Positions 8,293-17,578 are shown, counted from the first letter of the stretch. The stretch: 64,000 bases of DNA from Paracoccus lutimaris (GCF_003337565.1 NZ_QPJL01000004.1:151894-215893); one strand, 5' to 3'. Made by a program: numbers and translations. The notes: generated by a model from the letters alone, not told the origin.

Positions 8293-9800
8293 TTCAAAGT
8301 TCCCGTTGCATAGGCCATGACGCGCTCGGGCGTCAGATCGGTGCCGGCCACCGTCGCGGTGATCCGGCCTCCGGCCATGATGGAGACGCGATCCGCAAGC
8401 CCCAGAACCTCGGGCAGCTCCGACGAAACCATCAGGATCGCCGTCCCCTCTGACGCCAGCTGGCGGATGATGCGATAGATTTCGAACTTGGCGCCGACAT
8501 CGACGCCACGGGTCGGCTCATCCAGGATCAGCACCCGGGGCCGGGTCAGCAGCCATTTGGCCAGCACCACCTTTTGCTGGTTGCCGCCCGACAGCGTCCC
8601 GGCCAGCGTGTCCAGCGAATTGGTGCGGATTGCCAGCCGCTGCACCTCGGCCAGGGCGGCCCGCCGCTCGGCGCCGAAATTCATGAAACCGGCACGCCCG
8701 GTAAAGGCCGGGATGGCAGCAGCCGAGATATTCGTGCGCAGCGCGGCCCCCAGGACCAGCCCCTCTTCCTTGCGGTTCTCGGTGACAAAGCCGATGCCGG
8801 CCTTGATCGCGTCAGCCGCATTGCGGAACCTGACCGCGCGGCCGTCCACGCGGATCTCGCCCTGCGCCTCGCGCATGCCGAACAGCGCACTCATGACCTC
8901 GGACCGGCCCGAGCCCACCAGTCCGAAAAAGCCGTGGATCTCGCCCGGGCACAGATCGAAGGTGACATCATCGAATTCCCCCGCCCGGGTCAGGCCAGAA
9001 ACCTGCAGCACCGGGGCCGTCGACAGGCCGGGCAAAGGCTCCAGCGCGGGCGGATAGATTTCGTCCATGCGGCGCCCGACCATCAGGGCGATCAATTCCT
9101 CGATGGTGGTATCCTCGCGTGCACGGGTGGTGACATATTCGCCGTCGCGGATGACGGTGATATCATCCGACAGGCGCATGATCTCCTCCATCCGGTGCGA
9201 GATATAGATGATCGCCGTGCCGCGCGCCTTCAGCCGCGCGATGATGCCGAACAGGATTTCGGCCTCGGAATCCGACAGGGACGAGGTCGGCTCGTCCAGG
9301 ATCAGCACCTTGGCGGGATGGCTTAGGCCCTTGGCGATCTCGACCAGCTGGCGCTGTGCAATCGAGAGTTGCCCCACCTTGGCGTCGACATTGACCGGCA
9401 GGCCCAGATTGGCCACCAGCTCTGCCGCCTGCTGGCGCAGCTTGCGGTCGTTGATAAAGCCGTAGCGCGCCGGCTCATGCGTGGCCATGATGTTTTCGGC
9501 CACGCTGAGATTATTGCACAGGCTGAGTTCCTGAAAGACGATGGCCAGCCCGCGCTGCGATGCCTCGGTGGGGTTTTGCGGCAGATAGGGCTGTCCATCC
9601 AGCTCCATCCGGCCTTCGGTCGGGGGATGCACGCCGACCAGAATCTTCATCAGGGTGGATTTGCCAGCGCCGTTTTCGCCAAGGATCGTGTGTACGCGTC
9701 CCGGACGCACCTCAAGCCGCATGTTCTTCAGCGCCGCGACGGGACCGAAGTTCTTTTTCACATCGCGCATGGACAGTACGGTCCGATCCGCCTCGCTCAT
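8289..9800 (-). CDS. Sugar ABC transporter ATPase, duplicated (RbsA type)
   Basis: The ATPase has two fused nucleotide-binding domains, as in RbsA/MglA. Domain 1 has Walker A GENGAGKST, signature LSIAQRQ and Walker B LILDEPTSSL. Domain 2 has a degenerate P-loop (GLVGSGRSE) with an intact LSGGNQQK signature and LILDEPTRG. That asymmetry is normal for the family. The start is ATG 9800 (MSEADRTVL), directly after a strong GGGGGGAGGG; the open frame continues 28 codons upstream without a better start. It belongs to the operon 10768 to 4004. Confidence 0.9.
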   Translation of the reverse strand: MSEADRTVLSMRDVKKNFGPVAALKNMRLEVRPGRVHTILGENGAGKSTLMKILVGVHPPTEGRMELDGQPYLPQNPTEASQRGLAIVFQELSLCNNLSVAENIMATHEPARYGFINDRKLRQQAAELVANLGLPVNVDAKVGQLSIAQRQLVEIAKGLSHPAKVLILDEPTSSLSDSEAEILFGIIARLKARGTAIIYISHRMEEIMRLSDDITVIRDGEYVTTRAREDTTIEELIALMVGRRMDEIYPPALEPLPGLSTAPVLQVSGLTRAGEFDDVTFDLCPGEIHGFFGLVGSGRSEVMSALFGMREAQGEIRVDGRAVRFRNAADAIKAGIGFVTENRKEEGLVLGAALRTNISAAAIPAFTGRAGFMNFGAERRAALAEVQRLAIRTNSLDTLAGTLSGGNQQKVVLAKWLLTRPRVLILDEPTRGVDVGAKFEIYRIIRQLASEGTAILMVSSELPEVLGLADRVSIMAGGRITATVAGTDLTPERVMAYATGTLK

Positions 9801-9880
9801 GGCTTGCCCTCCCCCCTTCTTGTCCGTCTCCGCCCCGGCGCGATGCCGGGACGGATTTTCTGCATGTGACCGCCGGGCGA

Positions 9881-10768
9881 TCACTTCTTGACGTAGACGC
9901 CCGGAACGATGGGCTGTTCGGCCGGAACGGTCTTGCCGGCGATGACGTCGACGGCGGTGTCCACGGCGGTCTTGCCCATTTCCTGCGGGTATTGCTGGAT
10001 CACGCCAACCATGATCGGGTCGCTGTCAACGGCGTTGCGGGCCTCTTCCATGCCGTCAAAGCCGATCACCTTGACCTGATCCTGAAGGCCGGCTGATTTC
10101 GCCGCGACCGCAGCCGCCAGCGCCGCATCGTCGCCAAAGCCGAAGATGCCGGTGATTTCGGGATTGGCCTGCAGCATGTTTTGCGAAACCGCCAGCGCCT
10201 CGGCGCGGGTGATGCCGGTCTGCTGGGCAACGATCTCGATATCCGGGAAGGCTTCCAGCCCCTTCTTGAAGCCATCGATGCGGGCCACCACCGACTGAAC
10301 CGTCGGATAGTCGATGATCGCGACCTTGCCCTTGCCGTCCAGCACCTTGCCCATCAACTCGCCGGCCTTGACGCCGCCGGTATAGTTGTCGGTGCCGATA
10401 TGCGAGGTCACCTCGGCATTGGCGATCGGAATATCGACCGTGATCACCTTGATGCCCTGGGCCTGCGCCTTGGCGATCGCGGCCACGGCGCCCTGGCTGT
10501 CCACCGGCGAGATGACGATGACATCGACGCCCTTGACGATGAAGTCCTCGACATCGGCCAGCTGCTTGTTCAGGTCCTGATTGGCGATGCTGATTTCCAG
10601 CGGTACGCCCTTGGCTTCCGCCTCGGCCTTCATCGCATCGGCCAGTTCGATATAGAACGGGTGCTGCTGGGTCAGCAGGGACGCGCCGATTCCCTCGGCA
10701 AAGGCGGCCGATCCGGCGCTCAGCGCAACAGTGGTCAGCAGCGCCGAAAGCGCTTTCTTCAGGCTCAT
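9881..10768 (-). CDS. Ribose-type sugar-binding periplasmic protein
   Basis: First gene of the minus-strand operon. The product is about 295 residues, with a signal peptide (MSLKKALSALLTTVALSAGS, cut near AFA). It has the RbsB fold: GASLLTQQHPFYIELADAM, the DVIVISPVDSQG hinge and HIGTDNYTGG. ATG 10768 is chosen because it follows GGGAGGATTGAC and begins the signal peptide; the frame extends upstream without a ribosome-binding site. The sugar bound is inferred from the downstream tagatose-type kinase and epimerase genes. Confidence 0.9.
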   Translation of the reverse strand: MSLKKALSALLTTVALSAGSAAFAEGIGASLLTQQHPFYIELADAMKAEAEAKGVPLEISIANQDLNKQLADVEDFIVKGVDVIVISPVDSQGAVAAIAKAQAQGIKVITVDIPIANAEVTSHIGTDNYTGGVKAGELMGKVLDGKGKVAIIDYPTVQSVVARIDGFKKGLEAFPDIEIVAQQTGITRAEALAVSQNMLQANPEITGIFGFGDDAALAAAVAAKSAGLQDQVKVIGFDGMEEARNAVDSDPIMVGVIQQYPQEMGKTAVDTAVDVIAGKTVPAEQPIVPGVYVKK

Positions 10769-10867
10769 GTCAATCCTCCCGGGATCTCGTTGCAAGGAGA
10801 TCAGATGCTTTGGCGCTTGCCATTGTCCGCAGCTCCTCTCTGCGGCATGAGTCACGATAATTGATAC

Positions 10868-10881
10868 TTAACTCGTGTCAA
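10868..10881. promoter_or_regulatory. Candidate LacI operator overlapping a -35 box
   Basis: TTAACTCGTGTCAA is a CG-centred imperfect palindrome (10 of 14 symmetric) sharing 11 of 14 bases with the site at 1586-1599. Read on the minus strand it contains a perfect TTGACA (10876-10881) that would serve as the -35 of the importer operon; a -10 is less clear (ATTATC-like around 10855-10860). Binding here by the LacI protein encoded at the end of the same operon would block the promoter. Confidence 0.5.
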
Positions 10882-11272
10882 CTTTTAATTTTTCTCATGC
10901 GCTTTTTATTAACCTACCCCTGCATCGGGGGCGGCGCGGCCGCATCCCCGATGGCCACAAGCACCACGGAAAAAAGGACAGGCCCGATCCGCGCGCAGCG
11001 TTCGGGCGTGGATGCAGGCCGCCTGACAGGCGGGTCGTTCGGAACGGCCTTAGATGGCTCAGCCCGTAATACCTGCGCCGGACGGGGAAACGTTCATAGC
11101 GCGCGGCGCTGCGCCCGTCCGTCGTGACAGCCGTTCACGATCCAAAGGGTCTGCTGCGCGCCGGCCTGCCATTCAAAGCCGGTCTCCGGCGAAGATCACC
11201 GCCGGCCTTTTCATCATCAGGCCGCGTGACGGCAGGACCGGACGCGGCTTGAGGCCGCACCCTGATCCGGCC
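10882..11272. other. Intergenic region without recognisable gene
   Basis: There are 391 bases between the promoter of the first sugar operon and the end of the second. I see no convincing coding frame. A hairpin (CCGGCG, 8-base loop, CGCCGG) at 11186-11205 is followed by CCTTTT on the plus strand and could act as a weak terminator, but no plus-strand gene precedes it. The first 40 bases are AT-rich and belong to the promoter region. Confidence 0.4.
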
Positions 11273-12055
11273 TCAGCCCTCCATGGCCACGTCCAGATCG
11301 GCAAGCGCCTCGCCACCCGCCATCAGGTCGGTGATCTCCTCGCGGGACTTTTCGCCACGACGGAAATTCGCGGCCACCCGGCCGCGGATCAGGACCGCAT
11401 ATTGATCACCCACGGCCATCGCATGCGTGACCTGATGGGTGATGAACACCACCGCGATGCCCCGCCGCTTGGCCTCGAGCACGATGCGCAGGACGTGGCT
11501 TGCCTGCTTGACCCCCAGCGCCGCCGTCGGCTCGTCGAGGATCAGCACCCGGGCGCCGAAATGCACGGCCCGGGCAATGGCCAGGGACTGCCGCTCGCCC
11601 CCGGACAGGCCGCCGATCAGCCGGTCGCCATCGTCGATCCGGGTGATGCCGAAATCGCGCACCGCCTTGACCGCGATGGCATTGGCCGTCTTGCGGTCAA
11701 AGACCTTGAACGGTCCCCAGCCTTTCGTCGGCTCGACACCGACAAAGAACGACCGGCCGATGGTCATCAGCGGAAAGGTTCCGCCGAACTGGTGGACGGT
11801 GGCGATGCCCTTTTCCTGCGCGTCGCGGGGGCGCTCGAAGCTGACCTCGGCCCCGTCCATCAGGAACTGGCCGCGGGTCGGCCTGTGCACGCCCGCCAGC
11901 GTCTTGATCAGCGTGGACTTGCCCGCGCCATTGTCGCCCAGCAGGCACAGGACCTCGCCCGCATTCACGCTCAGCGAGATGTCGTGCAAAACGTCGATGG
12001 GGCCGAAGGATTTGTCGACATTGCGAAGTTCGATCACAGGGGTTTGCCCGGACAT
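11273..12055 (-). CDS. Sugar ABC transporter ATPase, single domain (FrcA type)
   Basis: This 260-residue ATPase has one nucleotide-binding domain: Walker A GDNGAGKST, signature LSGGERQS and Walker B VLILDEPTAAL, followed by FITHQVTHAMAVGD with the switch His. Single-domain ATPases of this kind serve fructose/inositol-type importers such as FrcBCA. It lies 8 bases after the permease gene and ends the minus-strand operon SBP-permease-ATPase (14137 to 11273). The substrate is unknown; the neighbouring dehydrogenases suggest a cyclitol or a glycoside. Confidence 0.9.
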   Translation of the reverse strand: MSGQTPVIELRNVDKSFGPIDVLHDISLSVNAGEVLCLLGDNGAGKSTLIKTLAGVHRPTRGQFLMDGAEVSFERPRDAQEKGIATVHQFGGTFPLMTIGRSFFVGVEPTKGWGPFKVFDRKTANAIAVKAVRDFGITRIDDGDRLIGGLSGGERQSLAIARAVHFGARVLILDEPTAALGVKQASHVLRIVLEAKRRGIAVVFITHQVTHAMAVGDQYAVLIRGRVAANFRRGEKSREEITDLMAGGEALADLDVAMEG

Positions 12056-12063
12056 GGCGTGTC

Positions 12064-13065
12064 TCAGTCCTTTTTCCTGGAGCCGGTATAGCTGAGCGCC
12101 ATCTGCCGGAAGGTGTTGTTCATCAGGACCGCGATCAGCAGCATCACCCCGATGATCAACGAGGACAGGTTGCGGTCAAAATCGGTGAAATAGATGCCCT
12201 GGTTGACCATTGCGAAGGTCAGAGTGCCAAAAAAGATCCCGATCACCGAGCCGAAGCCTCCGGTCAGCAGCACGCCGCCGATCACCACCGAAATGATCGC
12301 GTTGAAGATGAAGGACATGCCGGTCGAGACCTGGGCCGAGTTGAACAGGATCGTCTGGCACAGCCCGACAAAGGCGGCGCTGACCGATGACAGGATGAAC
12401 AGGCCGATGGTGAATTTCGTGGTCGGGATGCCGGCGTTGCGGGCGCTTTCCTTGTCGCCGCCCATGGCGAACAGCCAGTTCCCCCAGGGCGAGAAATGCA
12501 GGAAATAGACGTAAAGCGCCGTCAGGCCCAGCCACCAGACGATGATCACCTGATAGGAGTTGAAATAGAACCCGCCAAAGATGGCCTTGGCCCAGGCGGG
12601 CGGGTTCATGGCGACGGCGGTGGTGTTGGTCAGCAAGATCGACAGAAACAGCGTCAGCCCGGTCACCGCGAACAGCGTTCCCATGGTCACGATCAGCGAT
12701 GGCACGGCGGTGCGCACCACCATGATGCCGTTGATCCAGCCGATCACGACCGCAAAGCCCAGCGTCATCAGGATGCCGACCGGGATCGGCAGCCCGTAAT
12801 GCCCCGAAATGATGCCCATGGACATCGAGGCCGCCGGAACCATGGCCCCGATCGAGATGTCAAGCTCGCCCGCGATCATCAGAAAGCCGATCGGAATGGC
12901 GATGATGCCCAGATTGGCGGCCACGTTCAGCCAGCTGGCCGCCCCGGCAAATGAGGTGAAGTTCCGCCCGCCAAAGATGGCGAAAAACACGAAGACAAAG
13001 ACCATGCCCAGAAACGCGCCCGATTCCGGGCGCCTGATCAGGCTGGCAAAGGACAGATTTCCCAT
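12064..13065 (-). CDS. Sugar ABC transporter permease (FrcC type)
   Basis: This 333-residue inner-membrane permease of the BPD_transp_2 family has about nine or ten hydrophobic segments. IPIGFLMIAGELDISIGAM and IISVVIGGVLLTGGFGSVIG are the family signatures. It works with the binding protein encoded 112 bases upstream and the ATPase downstream. The start ATG 13065 follows AGGTAACTCCT with only a modest ribosome-binding site, but matches the usual family N-terminus. Confidence 0.9.
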   Translation of the reverse strand: MGNLSFASLIRRPESGAFLGMVFVFVFFAIFGGRNFTSFAGAASWLNVAANLGIIAIPIGFLMIAGELDISIGAMVPAASMSMGIISGHYGLPIPVGILMTLGFAVVIGWINGIMVVRTAVPSLIVTMGTLFAVTGLTLFLSILLTNTTAVAMNPPAWAKAIFGGFYFNSYQVIIVWWLGLTALYVYFLHFSPWGNWLFAMGGDKESARNAGIPTTKFTIGLFILSSVSAAFVGLCQTILFNSAQVSTGMSFIFNAIISVVIGGVLLTGGFGSVIGIFFGTLTFAMVNQGIYFTDFDRNLSSLIIGVMLLIAVLMNNTFRQMALSYTGSRKKD

Positions 13066-13177
13066 AGGAGTTACCTCGAACTCGTACCGCCTTGGAAAAC
13101 GGCATCATTCCTGTCGGACATAGAGGGATCAGCCCGGCGCGCGATGCGCGGGGCTGACCGCGAAGGACCGGACCGGA

Positions 13178-14137
13178 TCAGCGCGCGCCGGCAGCGACCC
13201 CGACCAGCGCCGCGTCGATATTCCCGGCATCGACAATGCCGGGGCCGGTCAGCACCGGATCGGTCGGCAGGTCGATGCCGAAGTCGATATAGGCGGCCAG
13301 CATGGTGGTGGCGAGGAACGCCTGCGCATAGGGCTGCTGGTCGATGGCCATGGTCTGGGTCCCAGCCTTGATCCGCTCAAGCACCGAGGGGCTGAGATCG
13401 AACGTGCCCAGCAGCACCGGCCGGCCCGCCTGCTGGATGGCGATGGTCGCCGCGTCCGAAGCCCAGGCGCCCATGGTGATGACCGCGTCAATCGAGGGGT
13501 CCTTCAGCAGTTCGGCCTTCAGCGCCTCGGAGGTGCCGGTCACGTCGGAATCGATGCTGGCGGGCGTGGGCAGCCGCATGACCGTGGCGCCATTGGCCTC
13601 GGCCCCGGCGACGATGCCATCGCAGCGCCGCTCAAGGTTGACGGCGCCGGGCACATGGATATGGCACAGGATCTTCTTGGCGCCCTTTTTCGCCATGTAA
13701 GCGCCGCCCGCCTCGCCGGCCACAAACTCGTCCGAGCCGAAATAGTTGATGCCGGCGATCTGCTCCTTAACCTCTGCACCCGAGTTGTACATCATGATCT
13801 TGATGCCCTGATCGGCGGCGGATTTCAGCGCCGGCACCTGGCTTTCAGCCACCCAGACCGGAATGGCGATGCCATCGACGCCCTGGCTGACGGCGGTGTT
13901 GATCAGCTGCACCAGATCGGGGCCGAAATTGTCGTAATTCTGCGTGGTCAGATAGTTGACCGTGCCGCCATTGGCCTGAACCACCAGCGCGGCATCATCG
14001 ACGCCCTTCTTGACGCGGTTGAAGAAGGCGTCATTGGCCGAGCCCGCGATCACCGCGATATCCGCCGCCGAGGCCGCGCCGGTCAGCGCCACCGAAGCCA
14101 GCATCGCGGCCAGCATGTTCTTGCGCATATTCATCAT
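13178..14137 (-). CDS. Sugar/cyclitol ABC transporter periplasmic binding protein
   Basis: This 319-residue protein of the Peripla_BP_4 (type I) class has a signal peptide (NMRKNMLAAMLASVALTGAA, cut near SAA). The mature part begins DIAVIAGSANDAFFNRVKKG. GGTVNYLTTQNYD and IAGINYFGSDEFVAGE are in the usual positions for this fold. It is the first gene of a three-gene importer operon. A candidate operator lies 167 bases upstream (14304-14319). The ligand is not readable from sequence; the companion Gfo/Idh/MocA genes suggest inositol-like or oxidisable glycoside substrates. Confidence 0.9.
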   Translation of the reverse strand: MMNMRKNMLAAMLASVALTGAASAADIAVIAGSANDAFFNRVKKGVDDAALVVQANGGTVNYLTTQNYDNFGPDLVQLINTAVSQGVDGIAIPVWVAESQVPALKSAADQGIKIMMYNSGAEVKEQIAGINYFGSDEFVAGEAGGAYMAKKGAKKILCHIHVPGAVNLERRCDGIVAGAEANGATVMRLPTPASIDSDVTGTSEALKAELLKDPSIDAVITMGAWASDAATIAIQQAGRPVLLGTFDLSPSVLERIKAGTQTMAIDQQPYAQAFLATTMLAAYIDFGIDLPTDPVLTGPGIVDAGNIDAALVGVAAGAR

Positions 14138-14303
14138 CGTTGTCGTTCCTCCCGTTCATGGCCCGAAGCGGCCGGGCAATCCGTCTGCATGCCCCCGACG
14201 CGGCTGAGGCGGCCCTGCCTGCCGCCCCGTCCCGCGCCTCTCCTCCAAGGGCTGCACGTCCGCTTGGTATAGGCGAGGTTGTCGCGCTGGCGTAACCGGA
14301 AGC

Positions 14304-14319
14304 TGATTGAAATCAATCA
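14304..14319. promoter_or_regulatory. Candidate operator, TGAT-N8-ATCA site 1
   Basis: TGATTGAAATCAATCA is a near-perfect palindrome (7-base arms, AA centre) upstream of the importer operon. Related sequences with the same TGATTG start and ATCA end lie at 15452-15467 and 18859-18874, each in front of another transcript of this module. The LacI-family protein at 18893-19930 is the natural candidate to bind them; this is inference. Confidence 0.55.
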
Positions 14320-14351
14320 CGCCATCCCGACACATCCGGCCCGAAACGCCA

Positions 14352-14376
14352 GCGGCCACCCGCATGGGGTGGCCGC
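14352..14376 (-). terminator. Strong hairpin downstream of the isomerase gene
   Basis: A perfect 10-base-pair stem (GCGGCCACCC with GGGTGGCCGC, 5-base loop) begins 26 bases past the isomerase stop. On the minus strand it is followed by TGGCGTTTCG, so the U-tract is poor. It probably ends or attenuates the isomerase transcript before the importer promoter. Confidence 0.5.
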
Positions 14377-14401
14377 TGACCGGACTGCCGGTTCCTTGGG
14401 G

Positions 14402-15361
14402 TCAGATTTCCTGCAGCCGGTAATCGGACGGCGCCCGTGGCGCGACATTCTTCAGCAGCGCCACCGAACGTTCCAGCCCCTCGATCGAGTTCAGGATGAT
14501 GTCCTCATGCTCGATCGACAGCCAGCCGTCATAGCCGCCCATTTTCAGTCGATAGCAGAACTGCCGCCACCAGGTTTCGTCATGGCCGATGCCCAGTGTC
14601 ACATAGCTCCAGGATCGGGCCGGGATATCGGTCAGCCCGCCATTCTCAAGCAGGCTGGTGGTCGCCTGCACCGGAGCGTTCAGCATCGTGTCCTTGGCAT
14701 GGACGTGATAGATCGCCCCGCCCAACTGCTCGGCCATGATCAGGGGATCGGCGCCCATCCAGAACAGGTGGCTGGGGTCCAGATTGGCGCCCAGCAACGG
14801 CCCGATGGCCTCGCGCAGGCGCAAGAGCGTCGGCATGTTGTAGACGCATTGGTTGCCGTGCAGTTCCAGCGCGATGCGCTCGACGCCGCACTCCCGGGCC
14901 AGTTGCGCGATCTCTGTCCAGAACGGGATCAGCACGCGGTTCCACTGATAATCCAGAATCGCCCGCGTTTCCGGCGGCCAGCTTGAGACGACCCAGTTGG
15001 GCAGCGTGTCGCCCGGCGCACCCGCCGGCAGGCCGGACATGGTGCAGACCGTCTTGATGCCCATTTCGCCCGCGACGCGGATCGTGTCCTTCAGGCATTC
15101 GCCCTGTTTGGGATCGGTGGGATGGGTCGGGTTGCCGTTCGCGTTCAGGCTGATGACCTCAAGCCCGCGCGATTCGAACGCCCGCAGAAAGGCCCGGCGG
15201 GCTTGCGTGCTGGCCTTCATGGCAGCCAGATCGAAATGCGGCGCCGTGGACCAGCCGCCGGTATTGACCTCGACGCCATCGACGCCCATCCGGGCCGCGT
15301 TCTCCAGCACCTGTTCAAGGGACAGGCCACCCAGACTGTCCGAAACAAACCCGATCTTCAT
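14402..15361 (-). CDS. Sugar phosphate isomerase/epimerase family protein (TIM barrel)
   Basis: This 319-residue AP-endonuclease-2/xylose-isomerase-like TIM barrel starts MKIGFVSDSLGGLSLEQVLE. Likely metal ligands are seen in ERIALELHGNQ (Glu), GANLDPSHLFWMG (Asp/His), AIYHVHAKDTM (His) and WLSIEHED (Glu). ATG 15361 follows GGAAACGGGT and begins the first strand; the frame is open 18 codons further upstream without a better start. It is divergent from two dehydrogenase genes. Family members isomerise or epimerise keto-sugars or inosose, dehydrate inosose (IolE), or beta-eliminate 3-keto-glycosides. Which applies here is unknown. Confidence 0.85.
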   Translation of the reverse strand: MKIGFVSDSLGGLSLEQVLENAARMGVDGVEVNTGGWSTAPHFDLAAMKASTQARRAFLRAFESRGLEVISLNANGNPTHPTDPKQGECLKDTIRVAGEMGIKTVCTMSGLPAGAPGDTLPNWVVSSWPPETRAILDYQWNRVLIPFWTEIAQLARECGVERIALELHGNQCVYNMPTLLRLREAIGPLLGANLDPSHLFWMGADPLIMAEQLGGAIYHVHAKDTMLNAPVQATTSLLENGGLTDIPARSWSYVTLGIGHDETWWRQFCYRLKMGGYDGWLSIEHEDIILNSIEGLERSVALLKNVAPRAPSDYRLQEI

Positions 15362-15451
15362 ACCCGTTTCCCCATGGTCCGCGGGAATGCCCCGGCACTC
15401 CCCCTGCGCCGCCATCTAGGCGCGCCGCCCGGTCCGAGGCACGCGGATCTT

Positions 15452-15467
15452 TGATTGAAACCCATCA
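15452..15467. promoter_or_regulatory. Candidate operator, TGAT-N8-ATCA site 2
   Basis: TGATTGAAACCCATCA shares 14 of 16 bases with site 1 (14304-14319). It lies in the divergent promoter region between the isomerase gene (start 15361) and the dehydrogenase pair (start 15558), so one regulator bound here could control both directions. Confidence 0.55.
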
Positions 15468-15557
15468 GGAATGGGCCAGCGCGGATCGGGCGGGCATGCC
15501 ATCTCTGCCCGGTGTCGTTCCCCGCCTTTCGGGAAGACATCTCAAGGAGGAGGTTCC

Positions 15558-16574
15558 ATGACAGTTCCATCGCCCCCGGTCAGATGGGGGATTCTTGGCG
15601 CCGCGCGGATCGCGGATGGCGCAATCCTGCCCGGCATCTCGAAAAGCCCGGCCTGCACCGCCTTGGCCATCGGCGCGCGCGATCTGGACCGGGCGCAGGC
15701 CATGGCAACCCGGCACGGCATCCCCCGCGCCTATGGCAGCTACGAGGAGGTGCTGGCCGATCCCGAGGTCGAGGCCGTCTATATCGCGCTGCCGAACCAC
15801 CTGCATGTCGAATGGGCGCGCAAGGCCGCCGATGCCGGAAAGCATGTGCTGATCGAAAAACCCGCCGCCATGCGCGGCGCGGAACTTGCCGCGCTTGAGG
15901 GCCTGGACCCCCGGCTACGTATCTACGAGGCTTTCATGGTCCGCCAGCAACCCCGCTGGATCCGGCTGCGCGAGATCCTGCGCTCGGGCGAATATGGCCG
16001 CCCGATGACCTTCTGCTCGCTTCTGTCCTTCATGATGACGAACGAGGCCGATTTCCGGCAAAGGCCCGAATGGGGCGGCGGGGCGCATTACGATCTGGGC
16101 TGCTACACCGCGATGACCGCCCGCTATGTCTTCGATGCCGAACCCCGGCGGGTCTTTGCCGCGATGGACAGGAATGCGAACGGGATCGACATGTTCACCT
16201 CGGTGATCATGGATTTCGGCGATGGCCGCCATGCCACGTTCATGGTGTCCCTGGCGCAGGCGTCGTCGCAATCCATCCAGATCGTCTGCGAAAAGGCCTT
16301 CATCACCCTGCCGCAGGCCTATGTGCCCTCACGTGCCGAACCGAACCTGATCCTGATCGACACCTCGGCCGATCATGCGAATTCGAACCTCACCCCCATC
16401 GCGTTCCCGACGCTTGATCAGTACGAGGCCGAGGTCACCAATTTCTCCAAAGCGATCCGGGGCGAGCACGTCGCCTTTTTCGATCTTTCCGATGCCCGCG
16501 CGAATGCCGCCGTGACCGATGCCATCTTTGCATCCGCCGCCAGTGGCCGCTGGGCCGATGTCAAAGGAGCCTGA
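15558..16574 (+). CDS. Gfo/Idh/MocA family oxidoreductase A
   Basis: This 338-residue NAD(P)-dependent dehydrogenase has an N-terminal Rossmann motif WGILGAARIADG and the family EKP motif (LIEKPAAM) near residue 98. GGGAHYDLGCYTAM carries the substrate-site Asp usual in this family. It most resembles the NADP-linked xylose/glucose-fructose oxidoreductase branch. ATG 15558 follows AAGGAGGAGG and is clearly the start, although the frame stays open upstream. The next dehydrogenase begins one base after its stop codon, so the two are co-translated. It probably oxidises or reduces a pyranose or cyclitol hydroxyl. Confidence 0.85.
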   Translation: MTVPSPPVRWGILGAARIADGAILPGISKSPACTALAIGARDLDRAQAMATRHGIPRAYGSYEEVLADPEVEAVYIALPNHLHVEWARKAADAGKHVLIEKPAAMRGAELAALEGLDPRLRIYEAFMVRQQPRWIRLREILRSGEYGRPMTFCSLLSFMMTNEADFRQRPEWGGGAHYDLGCYTAMTARYVFDAEPRRVFAAMDRNANGIDMFTSVIMDFGDGRHATFMVSLAQASSQSIQIVCEKAFITLPQAYVPSRAEPNLILIDTSADHANSNLTPIAFPTLDQYEAEVTNFSKAIRGEHVAFFDLSDARANAAVTDAIFASAASGRWADVKGA

Positions 16575-16575
16575 C

Positions 16576-17565
16576 ATGAGTGTGAAACTTGCCCTGATCG
16601 GCGCTGGCCGCATCGCCAATGTCCATGCCGACGCCATTGTCGCCAGCCGCGATGCCAGGCTGGTCGCCGTCACCGACGCGATCCCTGCCGCGGCCGAAAG
16701 CCTGGCGGCCCGCAGCGGCGCCCGGGTGATGAGCCCCGACGAGATCGCCGCCGACAAGGATATCACCGGCGTGCTGGTCTGCACCCCCACCGACACCCAT
16801 GCCGACCTGATCGAGAAATTCGCCAAAGCCGGCAAGCATGTGTTCTGCGAAAAACCGGTCGATCTGGATCTTGCGCGCGCCGAACAGGTGGTGGCCATCG
16901 CCGCCGGGGCCGGGGTCAAGCTGATGCTGGGCTTCAACCGCCGTTATGACCCCAATTTCGCCGCCGCGCGCAAGGTCATCGATGCGGGCCGCATCGGCAA
17001 TGTCGAGATGGTCACCATCACCTCGCGCGATCCGGGCGCGCCGGATATCTCGTATGCCTCGCGTTCGGGCGGGATCTTCCGCGACATGACGATCCACGAT
17101 CTGGACATGGCGCGCTTTCTTTTGGGCGAGGAACCGGTCTGGGTGTCGGCCCATGCCTCGGTTCTGGTCAAGCCCGAGCTGAGCGATATCGGCGACAGCG
17201 ATTCGGTTACGGTGATTCTGGAAACCGCCTCGGGCAAGCAGGCGGTCATCACCAATTCGCGCCGCGCAACCTATGGCTATGACCAGCGGATCGAGGTGCA
17301 TGGCGCATTGGGTGTTGTGGACGTCGCCAACCATCACGAAAACACCCTGCGCATCGGCGGGGCCGACGGCTATACCACCGCGCCCTTGATGAACTTTTTC
17401 ATGACGCGCTATCTGGCCTCATATGCCGGTGAGATCGCCGAATTCATTGCCTGCATCAAGGAGGACCGCGCGCCGAAAACCACCGGCGCCGACGGGGTGA
17501 TCGCGCTGAAACTGGCCAATGCCTGCGTGGCTTCGGTCGCCGGGGGCAGGCGCATCGCCGTCTGA
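16576..17565 (+). CDS. Inositol 2-dehydrogenase-like Gfo/Idh/MocA oxidoreductase B
   Basis: This 329-residue protein, the usual IolG length, has the Rossmann motif LIGAGRIANVHADAI, VFCEKPVDLD (EKP motif, Lys97), MLGFNRRYDPNF and FRDMTIHDLDMARFL, with the Asp/His catalytic pair. These match inositol 2-dehydrogenases, which oxidise myo-inositol to scyllo-inosose, and related cyclitol or glycoside dehydrogenases. No iolBCD genes are in the window, so classic inositol breakdown is not shown. The ATG follows AAGGAGCCTGAC and lies one base past the previous stop. Confidence 0.85.
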   Translation: MSVKLALIGAGRIANVHADAIVASRDARLVAVTDAIPAAAESLAARSGARVMSPDEIAADKDITGVLVCTPTDTHADLIEKFAKAGKHVFCEKPVDLDLARAEQVVAIAAGAGVKLMLGFNRRYDPNFAAARKVIDAGRIGNVEMVTITSRDPGAPDISYASRSGGIFRDMTIHDLDMARFLLGEEPVWVSAHASVLVKPELSDIGDSDSVTVILETASGKQAVITNSRRATYGYDQRIEVHGALGVVDVANHHENTLRIGGADGYTTAPLMNFFMTRYLASYAGEIAEFIACIKEDRAPKTTGADGVIALKLANACVASVAGGRRIAV

Positions 17566-17578
17566 TCGGACAAGAAAA

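Noticed and set aside
5122..8313. Very long open frame (about 1060 codons) on the plus strand across the sugar operon
   Set aside because: It is the antisense shadow of three well-supported minus-strand genes. Its composition is Arg/Gln/His-rich without any motif, as expected in GC-rich DNA.
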